Positions 33,546-42,275 of a stretch of 64,000 nucleotides of DNA are shown here, piece by piece. The stretch covers positions 62,001-126,000 of the forward strand of contig NZ_BAEI01000092.1 in assembly GCF_000241325.1 (NCBI RefSeq), written 5' to 3'. Source of the stretch: Gordonia polyisoprenivorans NBRC 16320 = JCM 10675 (GTDB taxonomy: Bacteria; Actinomycetota; Actinomycetes; Mycobacteriales; Mycobacteriaceae). How positions within the stretch are numbered: position 1 is the stretch's first letter; each line of letters opens with the position of its first letter. Below the pieces are notes generated by a model. That model searched no databases. It was not told where the DNA came from and saw only the letters and a program-made list of their open reading frames with translations. Position numbers and translations under genes: made by a program.

Positions 33546-35261
33546 TCAGAGCCCCAGAAGCGAGGTGAGTTCGGTGGCGAGGTCGCCCAGGCGTGCCTGC
33601 GCCGTGGCCCGTGCCGCCCGCACCCCTGCGGTACGCACATCGTCGGCCGGAATGACCACCTCGAGATAGCACTTGAGCTTGGGTTCGGTACCCGACGGCC
33701 GGACGATGACGCGATCGTCGGCGGCGGTCCGGAACAGGAGGGCGTCGGTCGGCGGGAGGTCATCCCCACCACGTGCGAGATCGCGGAACTCGACGATCGC
33801 CTCCCCGACCAGTCGATCCGCCCGGGCCGACCGCAGCCTTGTCATCGTGGCCTCGATCACCGCGGGATTCTCGACGCGCACGCTGATGGCCGAGGTGCTG
33901 TGGAGCCCGTGCACATGAGCCAGGTGGTCGAGCTGGTCCTCCAGAACCGCACCGGTCGCGGCGAGATCCTCGACCAGGGTGATCATGCGGACGGCGGCAG
34001 CGATTCCGTCCTTGTCGTGCACCGCGTCGGGGTCGGTGCAGTATCCGATCGCTTCCTCGTAGCCGAATCGCAGGCCGGGGGTGCGCGCGATCCACTTGAA
34101 GCCGGTGAGGGTCTGCGCGAATCGCAGACCATGCGCGGCGGCGATGCGGCCCAGCAGCCTGCTGGACACGATCGAACACGCCAGGGTGTCGCCGGGCCGG
34201 GAATCGTCGGCGGCGGCCTGCTCGCCGAGCAGCGCACCGATCTCGTCGCCGGACAGCTGCCGCCAGAGTCCGTCGCGGCTCGTCGCGACCGAACAGCGGT
34301 CGGCGTCGGGATCGAGCGCGATGACGACGTCGGCGTCGACCTCCCGGGCGTGGGCGATCGCGAGATCGATGGCGCCGGGTTCCTCTGGGTTCGGGAACGC
34401 CACGGTCGGGAAGTCCGGGTCCGGGAGGAACTGCGCCGGCACGGGGTGGACGTCGCCGATGCCGGCGGCCCGCAGGACCTGCATCGCCGTGGAGCCGCCG
34501 ACGCCGTGCATCGCGGTCAGGACCACGCGCACCGGTGACGGCTCGGCACGCCGGCGAAGACCGGCCGTGCGGGCGATGTAGCCATGCAGCAGCTCAGGAT
34601 CGGCGCCGGTGATCCGGTCGTCGGAGCGCGGTACCTCGTCGGCCACCGGACTGTCGGCGATCCGCGACGCGATCTCGGCGTCGGCCGGCGGCACGATCTG
34701 CACCCCCGCTCCGTCGGCGTCGGTCGCCCGTCCACCCAGGTACACCTTGTAGCCGTTGTCGGTGGGCGGGTTGTGTGACGCGGTGATCATGATCCCGGCG
34801 TCGGCGTCGAGCGCGCGCACCGCGTACGCCGTGATCGGTGTCGGCAACTGCTCGGGCAGGGCGATGGCCCGCAGGCCGGCGCCGGAGAGCACCTGCAGCG
34901 CGGCTGTCCGGAATCGTGAAGAACCATGCCGCGCATCACAACCCACGACGACTGCGGCGTCGGGTCCGACGACGTCGAGCAGGTAGCGGGCCAGCCCCGC
35001 GGTGGCCCGGATGACGACGGCGGTGTTCATGCGGGATTCGCCGGCACCCACCGCCGCCCGCAGACCCGCGGTACCGAACTCGAGGGGACCGGCACACCGC
35101 GACCGCAACTCGGCGAGAGCCTCCGGATCGTGCGACCTCGCACCGGTGATGAGGACGCCGAGTTCGGCCCGGGTGGCCGCGTCGGGGTCGTGTGCGCACC
35201 AGTGCGCGGCGCGGGCGATCAGTTCACCGTCGGTGAGGACACCGTTGCTCACGCCAGTCAT
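33546..35261 (-). CDS. pmmB: Phosphohexomutase (phosphoglucomutase/phosphomannomutase, PmmB-like)
   Basis: A 571-residue alpha-D-phosphohexomutase. GIMITASHNPPTDNG contains the phosphoserine Ser162. ALDPDADRCSVA is the magnesium loop, FGYEEAIGYC the sugar-specificity loop, and RPSGTEPKLKCYLEV the phosphate-binding loop of domain 4. It interconverts hexose 1- and 6-phosphates for glycogen, trehalose or mannose-donor synthesis. The ATG at 35261 has AAGAGGA upstream. M. tuberculosis PmmB (Rv3308) has the same general length. Confidence 0.9.
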   Translation of the reverse strand: MTGVSNGVLTDGELIARAAHWCAHDPDAATRAELGVLITGARSHDPEALAELRSRCAGPLEFGTAGLRAAVGAGESRMNTAVVIRATAGLARYLLDVVGPDAAVVVGCDARHGSSRFRTAALQVLSGAGLRAIALPEQLPTPITAYAVRALDADAGIMITASHNPPTDNGYKVYLGGRATDADGAGVQIVPPADAEIASRIADSPVADEVPRSDDRITGADPELLHGYIARTAGLRRRAEPSPVRVVLTAMHGVGGSTAMQVLRAAGIGDVHPVPAQFLPDPDFPTVAFPNPEEPGAIDLAIAHAREVDADVVIALDPDADRCSVATSRDGLWRQLSGDEIGALLGEQAAADDSRPGDTLACSIVSSRLLGRIAAAHGLRFAQTLTGFKWIARTPGLRFGYEEAIGYCTDPDAVHDKDGIAAAVRMITLVEDLAATGAVLEDQLDHLAHVHGLHSTSAISVRVENPAVIEATMTRLRSARADRLVGEAIVEFRDLARGGDDLPPTDALLFRTAADDRVIVRPSGTEPKLKCYLEVVIPADDVRTAGVRAARATAQARLGDLATELTSLLGL

Positions 35262-35350
35262 CGCATCCTCTTGCTCGTCTGTGTGAACCCGAACGTATCA
35301 AGCCCGCCCGCACTCGACTGCTCTCGATGGGGTGGGGGCGCAGATGCGAA

Positions 35351-35384
35351 TCGGCCCCCGATCGCTGATGCGATCGGGGGCCGA
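35351..35384 (-). terminator. Strong hairpin downstream of tRNA-fMet
   Basis: TCGGCCCCCGATCGC at 35351-35365 pairs perfectly with GCGATCGGGGGCCGA at 35370-35384 across a TGAT loop. The 15-bp stem begins 8 bases past the tRNA 3' end and lies before the phosphohexomutase gene, which is on the same strand. It is likely to end or process the tRNA transcript. No U-run follows. Confidence 0.75.
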
Positions 35385-35391
35385 ATCTCCG

Positions 35392-35468
35392 TGGTAGCGG
35401 GGACAGGATTTGAACCTGCGACCTCTGGGTTATGAGCCCAGCGAGCTACCGAGCTGCTCCACCCCGCG
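35392..35468 (-). tRNA. Initiator tRNA-fMet (CAT)
   Basis: A 77-base cloverleaf with encoded CCA. The acceptor arms are CGCGGGG and CCCCGCT with an unpaired first position, an initiator hallmark. The anticodon arm CTGGG-CTCATAA-CCCAG has the three G:C pairs that direct tRNA to the ribosomal P site. The T arm is GCAGG-TTCAAAT-CCTGT. These features separate it from elongator tRNA-Met, and the sequence has the form of the mycobacterial initiator. Confidence 0.95.
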
Positions 35469-35578
35469 TTGGTGAACACCACGTTACAGGGTGGTTCGGC
35501 GCGGATGCAAATCGCCTCCGCCCCGATACCTGCAGGTCGGAAAAACGTGTGACCACAACCACATTCATGGACTCCACG

Positions 35579-38500
35579 TCAGTTACCGCCACCGAGGGAC
35601 TCGTATTGCGCAACTGCCTTGTTGAGCTGATCGAGCGCTTGACCGTACGCGGTGAAGTCGCCGCTGGACTGCGCTTGACGCAGCTTGTTGAGCGCATCAC
35701 CGATCGCCGCGACGGCCGCATCCCGCTGCTGGTTGTTCCCCGACTGGCCCGTTTGACCATTGCCCGTGGAGGGCTGGTTCGGTTGTGGCGTCGGCACGGT
35801 CGGTTGGTCGGCGCCGGCCTGATTGCCGCTGGGCTCGCCGTTGAGCGGTGCGGTCGCATCCTCCGGACTGATACCCACCTGAGCCAGCGCCTCGGCAACG
35901 GTGGCTGCGTAACCGACCTTCGGATTACCCGCCGCGGCGTTGTAATACATCAGCACGCGGTGCAACTTGGGGATGCCGCCGCCGTTGTTGGTCTGGGTGT
36001 ACAGCGGCTGGACGTAGAGGATTCCGCCCCCGCCGACGGGAAGCGTCAGCAGGTTGCCGTAGGTCACCTTGGTGGTGCCCTCCAACTGTTTTCGGTCGCC
36101 GAGGACGGCGCCGTAGTTGTTCATGTTGTCCTGCGCCTGCTGTGGGCCGACACCGGACTGACGATCGGTGGGCAGCACCTTCATGGTGATCTGGCCATAG
36201 GAGCCGGGATCCGACGAGACCGTCATGTAAGAGGCGAGGTTGCGCTCGCGGAAACCGGTGAACACCGTCGTCAGCTGGAATTGGGAGTCCGAACCGGTGC
36301 CGCCGCGCGGATTGCGCGCGGTGAAGTAGTAGGGCGGTTGGTTCAGCTGCCGGTTGGCGTTGTCCTCGTTACTCGGATCCGGGGGCACCGACCAGAAGTT
36401 GTTGTTCTGGAAGAACGCCGTCGGATCGGTCACGTGATACTTCGCGAGCAGTTCGCGCTGGATCTTGAACAGGTCCTCGGGATAGCGGACATGTGAGGCC
36501 AGGCTGGTGTTCTTGTCGAATTCCGAGCGCGGTTGCACGGTTCCCGGGAACACCTTCATCCACGTCTTGAGCACCGGGTCGTTCTTGTCGAACTGGTACA
36601 GGGTGACCTTGCCGGTGTAGGCGTCGACGGTGGCCTTCACCGAGTTGCGCACGTAGGACACCTGCGTGTTCGCCTGGCTGCGCTGAGCCTGGTTGTTGAT
36701 CAGTTCTTGCGCATCGGTCGTCGCGTCCTGCAACGACGTCTGCTGCGAATACGGATAGTTGTCGAGGGTGGTGTACCCGTCGACGATCCACTTGATCGAA
36801 CCGTCGGCCATCACCGCGGGATAGGCCTTGGAATCGACGGTCAGCCACGGCGCGACCTGCTTGACGCGGTCGCGCGGGTCACGGTTGTAGAGAATCCGCG
36901 AGTTGCTGTTGATGGCGTCGGAGAGCAGGAAGTTGCGTTCGGTGTACTTGACCGCGTACATCGCCCGCACGAACCAATTACTCAGCGAGACACCGGAATC
37001 GGCAGTGTAGGTGTAGGTCTTGTTGTCCTCGTCGTACTCCCGCGCGCCACCGGAGGTGCCGACGATCGCGTAATCGGGCGAGACGTTGGAGATCAGCTCG
37101 CCGAAGTAGATCCGCGGCTGGCTCACCTTGATCGGTGCGGTCGCCGCATAGTTGGGATCGCGGATGGTCTGCAGGTCGCTGACATAGAACACGGGAAGTC
37201 CCCCGCGGTCACTGCCCGACGTCGCGTCACCGGAGGCCTCGTCGACCTGATTGGCCGGTGCGGCGACGAAGCCGTTGCCGTGGGTGTAGACGGTGTGCTT
37301 GTTCAGCCAGTTCTGCTGCTGGTCACCGTATTTCGTCGGGTCGAGTTCGCGGACGGCGACGATGAAGTCACGTTCTTGACCGTCAACCTTGTACCGGTCG
37401 ATGGCCAGCTGGGAGGGGAAGCCGTAGAAGTTCTTGAGGAACTGACGCTGGTTGAACGTGGGGGCGATGACATTGGGGTCGAGGATGCGGATGTTCGACA
37501 GGGTTGCCTCGTCGGCGTTGACCGCCTCGGCACTCGGCGCGGTCGCGCCCCAATCGTTCTGGTAGTCCACGTTCTTGCCGGCGACGATGCCGTACGCCTG
37601 TGTCGTCGCCGCGATGTTGCGACTGATGTACTCGGCTTCCTTCTGCGCCGCATTCGGCTTGACCGAGAACTGCTCCATCGTCAGCGGCCATCCGACACCC
37701 ATGACCAACGCCGCGAGCAACATCAGCACCGTGGCGATCGCGGGAATACGCAGATCCTTGAGAACGACACCGGCGAAGAACGCCAGAGCACAGATGATCG
37801 CGATCGCCATGAGGATCAGCTTCGACGGGAGCACCGCGTTGATGTCGGTATAACTCGCACCGGAGAAGATCTCCTGCTTTCGATCACTGGAGAGCAGACT
37901 GTACCGATCGAACCAGTAGGCAGTTGCCTTGAGCAACAAGAAGATCCCGGCCAGGGCCGCGAGCTGGATTCTGGCCGACCCGGTCAACGATCCGCTGCCG
38001 CCGCCGAGACGGATACCGCCGAAGACATAGTGGGTGATCAGACTCGCCACGAACGCGATGACGACGATGACGAACAGGAAGTTCAGGACGAAGGTGATGA
38101 ACGGCAGCTTGAAGGCGTAGAAGCTGATGTCGATGCCGAACTGGGGATCGGTCACCCCGAAATCGGTGCTGTGCAAGAAGGTCTGGACCGTCGCCCACGA
38201 ACCCTGTGCGACGAGCCCGGAGAGCACACCGATGAGGACCGGCGGGATGATGGCGAACCAGCGAATCCGGCCCATCACCGCGGCGCGATAGCGCGCGAGC
38301 GGATCACCGGGTCCCGACGCGGGCACGAACACCGGACGCGACCGATAGGCGAACGCGATCGCGGCGAAGACGATGCCGCCGACGATCACCGCGGTGATCA
38401 CGAACAGCAGGATTCGAGTCCACAGAATCGTCGAGAAGACCTCGGAGTAGCCCAGATCGGAGAACCACAACCAGTCGGTGACGAGGCCGACGATGCGCGG

Positions 38501-38599
38501 CCCGATCAGCAGGATGATCAGCAACGCAACCGCGATGCCGATGATGATCTTGCTCCTGCGCGACAGTGTCGGCAAACCTGCCGGCCCGCGAACGCCCAC
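35579..38599 (-). CDS. UPF0182 family large membrane protein
   Basis: A protein of about 1006 residues. The N-terminal 330 residues hold seven or so hydrophobic helices, beginning with KIIIGIAVALLIILLIGPRI; a large soluble, presumably extracytoplasmic domain follows. The C-terminal 120 residues are rich in Pro, Gln, Asn and Gly and end in a predicted helical hairpin (DALNKLRQAQSSGDF and QALDQLNKAVAQYESL). Length and topology match COG1615 proteins such as M. tuberculosis Rv3193c and Rv0064. Function is unknown. The GTG at 38599 has GGAGA nine bases upstream; the GTG at 38608 abuts it. The family is conserved next to the PDZ protease and metalloprotease genes. Confidence 0.9.
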   Translation of the reverse strand: MGVRGPAGLPTLSRRSKIIIGIAVALLIILLIGPRIVGLVTDWLWFSDLGYSEVFSTILWTRILLFVITAVIVGGIVFAAIAFAYRSRPVFVPASGPGDPLARYRAAVMGRIRWFAIIPPVLIGVLSGLVAQGSWATVQTFLHSTDFGVTDPQFGIDISFYAFKLPFITFVLNFLFVIVVIAFVASLITHYVFGGIRLGGGSGSLTGSARIQLAALAGIFLLLKATAYWFDRYSLLSSDRKQEIFSGASYTDINAVLPSKLILMAIAIICALAFFAGVVLKDLRIPAIATVLMLLAALVMGVGWPLTMEQFSVKPNAAQKEAEYISRNIAATTQAYGIVAGKNVDYQNDWGATAPSAEAVNADEATLSNIRILDPNVIAPTFNQRQFLKNFYGFPSQLAIDRYKVDGQERDFIVAVRELDPTKYGDQQQNWLNKHTVYTHGNGFVAAPANQVDEASGDATSGSDRGGLPVFYVSDLQTIRDPNYAATAPIKVSQPRIYFGELISNVSPDYAIVGTSGGAREYDEDNKTYTYTADSGVSLSNWFVRAMYAVKYTERNFLLSDAINSNSRILYNRDPRDRVKQVAPWLTVDSKAYPAVMADGSIKWIVDGYTTLDNYPYSQQTSLQDATTDAQELINNQAQRSQANTQVSYVRNSVKATVDAYTGKVTLYQFDKNDPVLKTWMKVFPGTVQPRSEFDKNTSLASHVRYPEDLFKIQRELLAKYHVTDPTAFFQNNNFWSVPPDPSNEDNANRQLNQPPYYFTARNPRGGTGSDSQFQLTTVFTGFRERNLASYMTVSSDPGSYGQITMKVLPTDRQSGVGPQQAQDNMNNYGAVLGDRKQLEGTTKVTYGNLLTLPVGGGGILYVQPLYTQTNNGGGIPKLHRVLMYYNAAAGNPKVGYAATVAEALAQVGISPEDATAPLNGEPSGNQAGADQPTVPTPQPNQPSTGNGQTGQSGNNQQRDAAVAAIGDALNKLRQAQSSGDFTAYGQALDQLNKAVAQYESLGGGN

Positions 38600-38788
38600 C
38601 TGACCCACTCTCCAAAGTTCTCAATCCGGACATGCGCCCGGCGACCGTCTGTGCCGTCCCTCCGGCGTGGCCACCCACTGTACTGGGCGGCGCAGGGTTC
38701 GGGCAGCGGGGCGATCCCGGCGCCGCAGTGTGGGTACTCGGGCGGTGCGGGCGCCGCGGTCGACGACCGTCCGGGCATGATGGACGCG

Positions 38789-39376
38789 ATGTCCGACACG
38801 ACCCGCTACTCCCCCGACGACCTCGGCCGTTCGCTACGCGAAGCGCTCGACTTCCTCGTGCCGAACGGACCCGATCACCTGCCCGCGGTCTTCGCGCTGG
38901 TTCCGACGCCGGTGCTGGCCCGGATGCACCCCGAACTCGTCGACCCCGACGACGACTCGGCGTTGAGTCTGCTCGCCGAGGAGCCGATTGCCCCGCGCGC
39001 AGACGACGATGGCGACACCGACGACGTCGAACCGTACGCCGCGCTCGAGGAATTCCTCGCGACCACGTCGTGGCCGGAACCGGTGGTGGGGGCGGCGGTC
39101 GTCCTCGACATCGTCGTACTGCCGCCCCAGGCCGGTCTCGATCTACCCGAGGCCGCCGGCGGCGCCGAACCGGATGCGCCCACCTTGCGCTCGGCGGCCC
39201 GTGATCATCCCGACGCGCGGGCGGCCCGGCTGGCTGTCGGCGCGTTGCGCGGTGGTACCCGTCTGGCCCTGCTCGAGCTGGTACCCGACGATCCCGACGA
39301 GGCGCGCGAGCTGCGGACCCATCCTGATATGGCGGCCGATCTGCAGCAGGCGTTGGCCGCGGCTCTCGACGGCTGA
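38789..39376 (+). CDS. PPA1309 family protein
   Basis: A 195-residue acidic protein with no membrane segment. SLREALDFLVPNGPDHLPAV, VFALVPTPVLA and the C-terminal RLAVGALRGGTRLALLELV match the PPA1309 family, uncharacterised actinobacterial proteins encoded between a UPF0182 gene and a PDZ protease gene as here. The chosen ATG at 38789 begins MSDTTRYSP; ATGs at 38777 and 38780 are in frame and no ribosome site decides between them. It is convergent with the protease gene, 27 bases apart. Confidence 0.75.
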   Translation: MSDTTRYSPDDLGRSLREALDFLVPNGPDHLPAVFALVPTPVLARMHPELVDPDDDSALSLLAEEPIAPRADDDGDTDDVEPYAALEEFLATTSWPEPVVGAAVVLDIVVLPPQAGLDLPEAAGGAEPDAPTLRSAARDHPDARAARLAVGALRGGTRLALLELVPDDPDEARELRTHPDMAADLQQALAAALDG

Positions 39377-39403
39377 CGCCCCCGGGGGGGGTCGCTCCCG
39401 GCG

Positions 39404-40453
39404 TCAGCAGTGCGGCACCGGCTTACCCGCGGCGAGGGCGTCAAGCGAGTCGACCGCGGAATCCAGCGACTCGACCTTGACCAGTTGCAGTCCGTCGGGG
39501 GCGTCACCGGCGGCCTCGGCGCAGTTCTGGTCGGGGACGAGGAAGACCGTTGCCCCGGCATCGCGTGCGGCACGGGTCTTGTGGGTGATGCCGCCGATCG
39601 GACCGACGTCGCCGTCGTCGGCGATGGTGCCGGTCCCGGCGATGAACTTGCCGTGGGTGAGTTGTCCGCTGCCGAGACGATCGATCACCGCGAGGGTCAG
39701 CATCAACCCGGCCGATGGGCCGCCGATGTCCCCGACGTTGAAGGTGATCTTGAGGTTCGGGTCGGCGTTGCGTACCTCCGGGGTGACGCCGATGTAGGCC
39801 ACGTTCTGCTCGCCGGGACGCGCAGCGGCCTTGACGGTGACCGTCTGGGTGGCCCCGCCGCGTCGGATCTCGAAGGCGATCTCATCGCCCGGCTTGTGCG
39901 CGCGCACCGCCTTCTGCAGGTCTTCGGTGGTCGCGACCTCGGTGCCGCCGACCTTCACGATCGCGTCGCCGGACCGGAGCACCGACGAGGCCGGCCCGTC
40001 CGGGGCGACGAGTGCCGCCACGAGCTCGGTGGGCCGATCGAGGTATCGCAACGCGGCCGCCTGGGCGGTGGTCTCCGAGTTGCTCATGTCCTCGACGTTC
40101 TGCTGATTGGTCTGCTCGGTGGTCTGGTTCGGTGGGAACACGGTCTCGCGCGGCTGTACCGAATACGTTCCCGACAGCCACATCCCGATCGTCTGGAACA
40201 GCGACAGCCCGTCGGTCACCGACACCGTCGTCAGGTTCAGGTTGCCGTCGGTGTGCTGCGTCGGCACTCCGCTGATGTCGACGACGGGCACCTCGCGGTT
40301 GTCGAGTTGGATGGTGCCCAGGGTGTTGACCGTGGGCCCGGGCCCGAGCGCGACGAACGGCACCTGAACGGTCGTTCCCACGACGACGAGTGCCAGCAGG
40401 ATCAGCACGGTCACGGCCACGGTGACGATGCGACGCGAGGTAGGCCCCTTCAT
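39404..40453 (-). CDS. PDZ-domain S16 (Lon-type) serine protease, membrane-anchored
   Basis: A 349-residue protein anchored by one N-terminal helix (residues 9-27, VTVAVTVLILLALVVVG). A PDZ domain spans about 145-212 (VLRSGDAIVKVGG). The C-terminal Lon-type proteolytic domain has the Ser-Lys dyad Ser247 (GGPSAGLML) and Lys292 (GGITHKTRAA). The extracytoplasmic layout matches Rv3194c and the YlbL family, which trim or degrade membrane-associated proteins. It is divergent from the metalloprotease gene with a 186-base spacer that holds both promoters. Confidence 0.9.
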   Translation of the reverse strand: MKGPTSRRIVTVAVTVLILLALVVVGTTVQVPFVALGPGPTVNTLGTIQLDNREVPVVDISGVPTQHTDGNLNLTTVSVTDGLSLFQTIGMWLSGTYSVQPRETVFPPNQTTEQTNQQNVEDMSNSETTAQAAALRYLDRPTELVAALVAPDGPASSVLRSGDAIVKVGGTEVATTEDLQKAVRAHKPGDEIAFEIRRGGATQTVTVKAAARPGEQNVAYIGVTPEVRNADPNLKITFNVGDIGGPSAGLMLTLAVIDRLGSGQLTHGKFIAGTGTIADDGDVGPIGGITHKTRAARDAGATVFLVPDQNCAEAAGDAPDGLQLVKVESLDSAVDSLDALAAGKPVPHC

Positions 40454-40639
40454 TCCGACCACCCTAGGACATGGGTCCGATCCAGCCGCCGCACAGACCG
40501 ATGCGGCGGACGGTCGAGGGCCGGTCGAGGGCCGGGTGCCGCCGTCGACGTCGACCACGCGCAGCCGACCTGCGCGAACTACGCTCAAGGCGAAATCATC
40601 GAGGGGGTCGCGACCACGCGCTGGCGGTACCGTGGAGGC

Positions 40640-42169
40640 ATGAGTGATTTGCCCTTCGGTTTCTCGTCCTCCGGTGACGACAGCGGCAAGGACGACCGCC
40701 GCAAGGACGACGGTCCGACCGGCAACGACGGCCCCGGTGGCGCCCAGAACCCGTTCGGTGCCCAGAACCCGTTCGGGTTCGCCCTCGGCGGCGAGGGATT
40801 CGACCCGTCCGCCGGTCTCGACCCGTCGGCGCTGGGCCAGATGTTCAGCCAGCTCGGCAGCATGCTGAGCGGGATGGGGTCGTCGATGACCGGTCCGTCG
40901 GCCGGCGGTCCGGTCAACTACCAGCTCGCCGCCAACCTCGCGCGTCAGCAGATCGGCAACTTCACGCCCGTCCTCGACAAGGAGACCTCGGCGGTCGCCG
41001 ATGCGGTCCGCCTGGCCGAGGTGTGGCTCGACGACGTCACCACGCTGCCGGCCGGCATCAGCAAGCCGGTCGCATGGACGCCGGTGCAGTGGCTCGACGA
41101 GACCATGCCGACCTGGAAAGGCCTGTGCAATCCCGTTGCCGCGCAGCTGGCCAAGACGTGGGAGCAGAATCTGCCCGCCGAGGCCGCGCAGTTCGCCGGA
41201 CCGATGATGGGCATGATGACCCAGATGAGCGGCATGGCCTTCGGCACACAGCTCGGTCAGGGTCTGGGGCAGTTGGCCAAGGAGGTGTTGACCTCCACCG
41301 ACATCGGATTGCCCCTGGCACCCGAAGGTGTCGGTGTGCTGTTGCCCGAGGCGATCGCGACCTTCGCCGACGGCCTCGATCTCCCGGCCCAGGAGATCAT
41401 CGTGTTCCTCGCCGCGCGCGAGGCCGCGCACATGCGGCTGTTCACCCACGTGCCGTGGCTACGCCAGCGCCTGTTGGCCACCGTGGAGGAGTACGCGCGG
41501 GGAATCAGCATCGACTTCTCCGGCATCACCGACGCGACCGCGGGGATCGATCCCACCGAGTTGTTCTCCGATCCGTCCAAACTCGAGGAACTGATCAGCT
41601 CCTCGACGTCGTTCGAACCGACCACCACCCCCGAACAGAAGGCCGCACTCGAACGCCTCGAAACACTACTCGCCCTCATCGAGGGTTGGGTGGAAAACGT
41701 TGTCACCCAAGCACTCTCCGATCGCATCCCCAGTACCGCCGCGTTGACCGAGACGATGCGCCGCAGGCGGGCCAGCGGTGGTCCGGCCGAGCAGACCTTC
41801 GCCACCCTCGTCGGCCTCGAACTGCGCCCCCGTAAGTTGCGCGAGGCAGCCGCATTGTGGCGATCGCTGCTCGAGGCGTCCGACGTGGCCACCCGCGACA
41901 AGGTGTGGGAGCACCCCGACCTGCTGCCCGACGGCACCGATCTCGATGCTCCGGCGGCCTTCATCGACCGGGTGATCGGCGGCGACACCTCCGACATCGA
42001 TTCGGCGATCGCCGAACTCGAGAAGTCCCTCGCCGCAGAGGCCGGAAGTACAGAGGCCGGAAGTTCAGAGGCCGGGGATGCAGAAGGCGGCAACACAGAG
42101 GCCGGGGACGGAAAAGCCAAGGACGTCAAGCCCGACGACAAGTCCGAGGACGGCGACGACAAGTCCTGA
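40640..42169 (+). CDS. Zinc-dependent metalloprotease family protein (DUF2342)
   Basis: A 509-residue protein. The first 60 residues are disordered, with two AQNPFG copies. The DUF2342 core begins near residue 90 (NYQLAANLARQQIG). LAAREAAHMRLFTHVPWL is the putative metal site; it reads Arg-Glu-x-x-His rather than His-Glu-x-x-His, as is usual in this family. The last 50 residues are Glu/Ala/Gly-rich and built from 15-bp repeats. The family was earlier linked by similarity to coenzyme F420 biosynthesis. It is syntenic with Rv3195. Protease activity is by family name only. Confidence 0.87.
   Translation: MSDLPFGFSSSGDDSGKDDRRKDDGPTGNDGPGGAQNPFGAQNPFGFALGGEGFDPSAGLDPSALGQMFSQLGSMLSGMGSSMTGPSAGGPVNYQLAANLARQQIGNFTPVLDKETSAVADAVRLAEVWLDDVTTLPAGISKPVAWTPVQWLDETMPTWKGLCNPVAAQLAKTWEQNLPAEAAQFAGPMMGMMTQMSGMAFGTQLGQGLGQLAKEVLTSTDIGLPLAPEGVGVLLPEAIATFADGLDLPAQEIIVFLAAREAAHMRLFTHVPWLRQRLLATVEEYARGISIDFSGITDATAGIDPTELFSDPSKLEELISSSTSFEPTTTPEQKAALERLETLLALIEGWVENVVTQALSDRIPSTAALTETMRRRRASGGPAEQTFATLVGLELRPRKLREAAALWRSLLEASDVATRDKVWEHPDLLPDGTDLDAPAAFIDRVIGGDTSDIDSAIAELEKSLAAEAGSTEAGSSEAGDAEGGNTEAGDGKAKDVKPDDKSEDGDDKS
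42041..42115 (+). repeat. Five tandem 15-bp repeats encoding the metalloprotease tail
   Basis: Units GCCGGAAGTACAGAG, GCCGGAAGTTCAGAG, GCCGGGGATGCAGAA, GGCGGCAACACAGAG and GCCGGGGACGGAAAA run without a gap. In frame they encode AGSTE-like pentapeptides. Because the unit is five codons, copy-number change would keep the frame and only alter tail length. Confidence 0.85.
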
Positions 42170-42209
42170 CTTCGTACCGATACCGACAGCCGGGCCGGGC
42201 CCCACCGCC

Positions 42210-42234
42210 TGTGGATAACACCGCCTGTGGATAA
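42210..42234. promoter_or_regulatory. Two perfect DnaA-box sequences in direct repeat
   Basis: TGTGGATAA occurs at 42210-42218 and again at 42226-42234, each part of a 16-bp direct repeat CACCGCCTGTGGATAA. The reverse complement is TTATCCACA, the consensus DnaA box. They sit in the 106-base gap between the metalloprotease gene and the cyclodehydratase-like gene, about 40-65 bases before the latter's start. They could bind DnaA as a regulator or a titration site. Confidence 0.55.
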
Positions 42235-42275
42235 CACCGTGAGCCTGCGGTGTCGTCGGTGGCATGGTGATCGAC

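Noticed and set aside
36533..39376. A 947-codon plus-strand open frame across the UPF0182 gene
   Set aside because: It is antisense to a well-recognised membrane protein. Only its last 195 codons, after the true gene end, match a family (PPA1309); the rest is charged low-complexity sequence typical of high-GC antisense frames.
39404..41449. A longer reading of the PDZ protease gene (681 codons)
   Set aside because: The extra N-terminal part is antisense to the metalloprotease gene. The membrane anchor and family alignment begin at the ATG at 40453.
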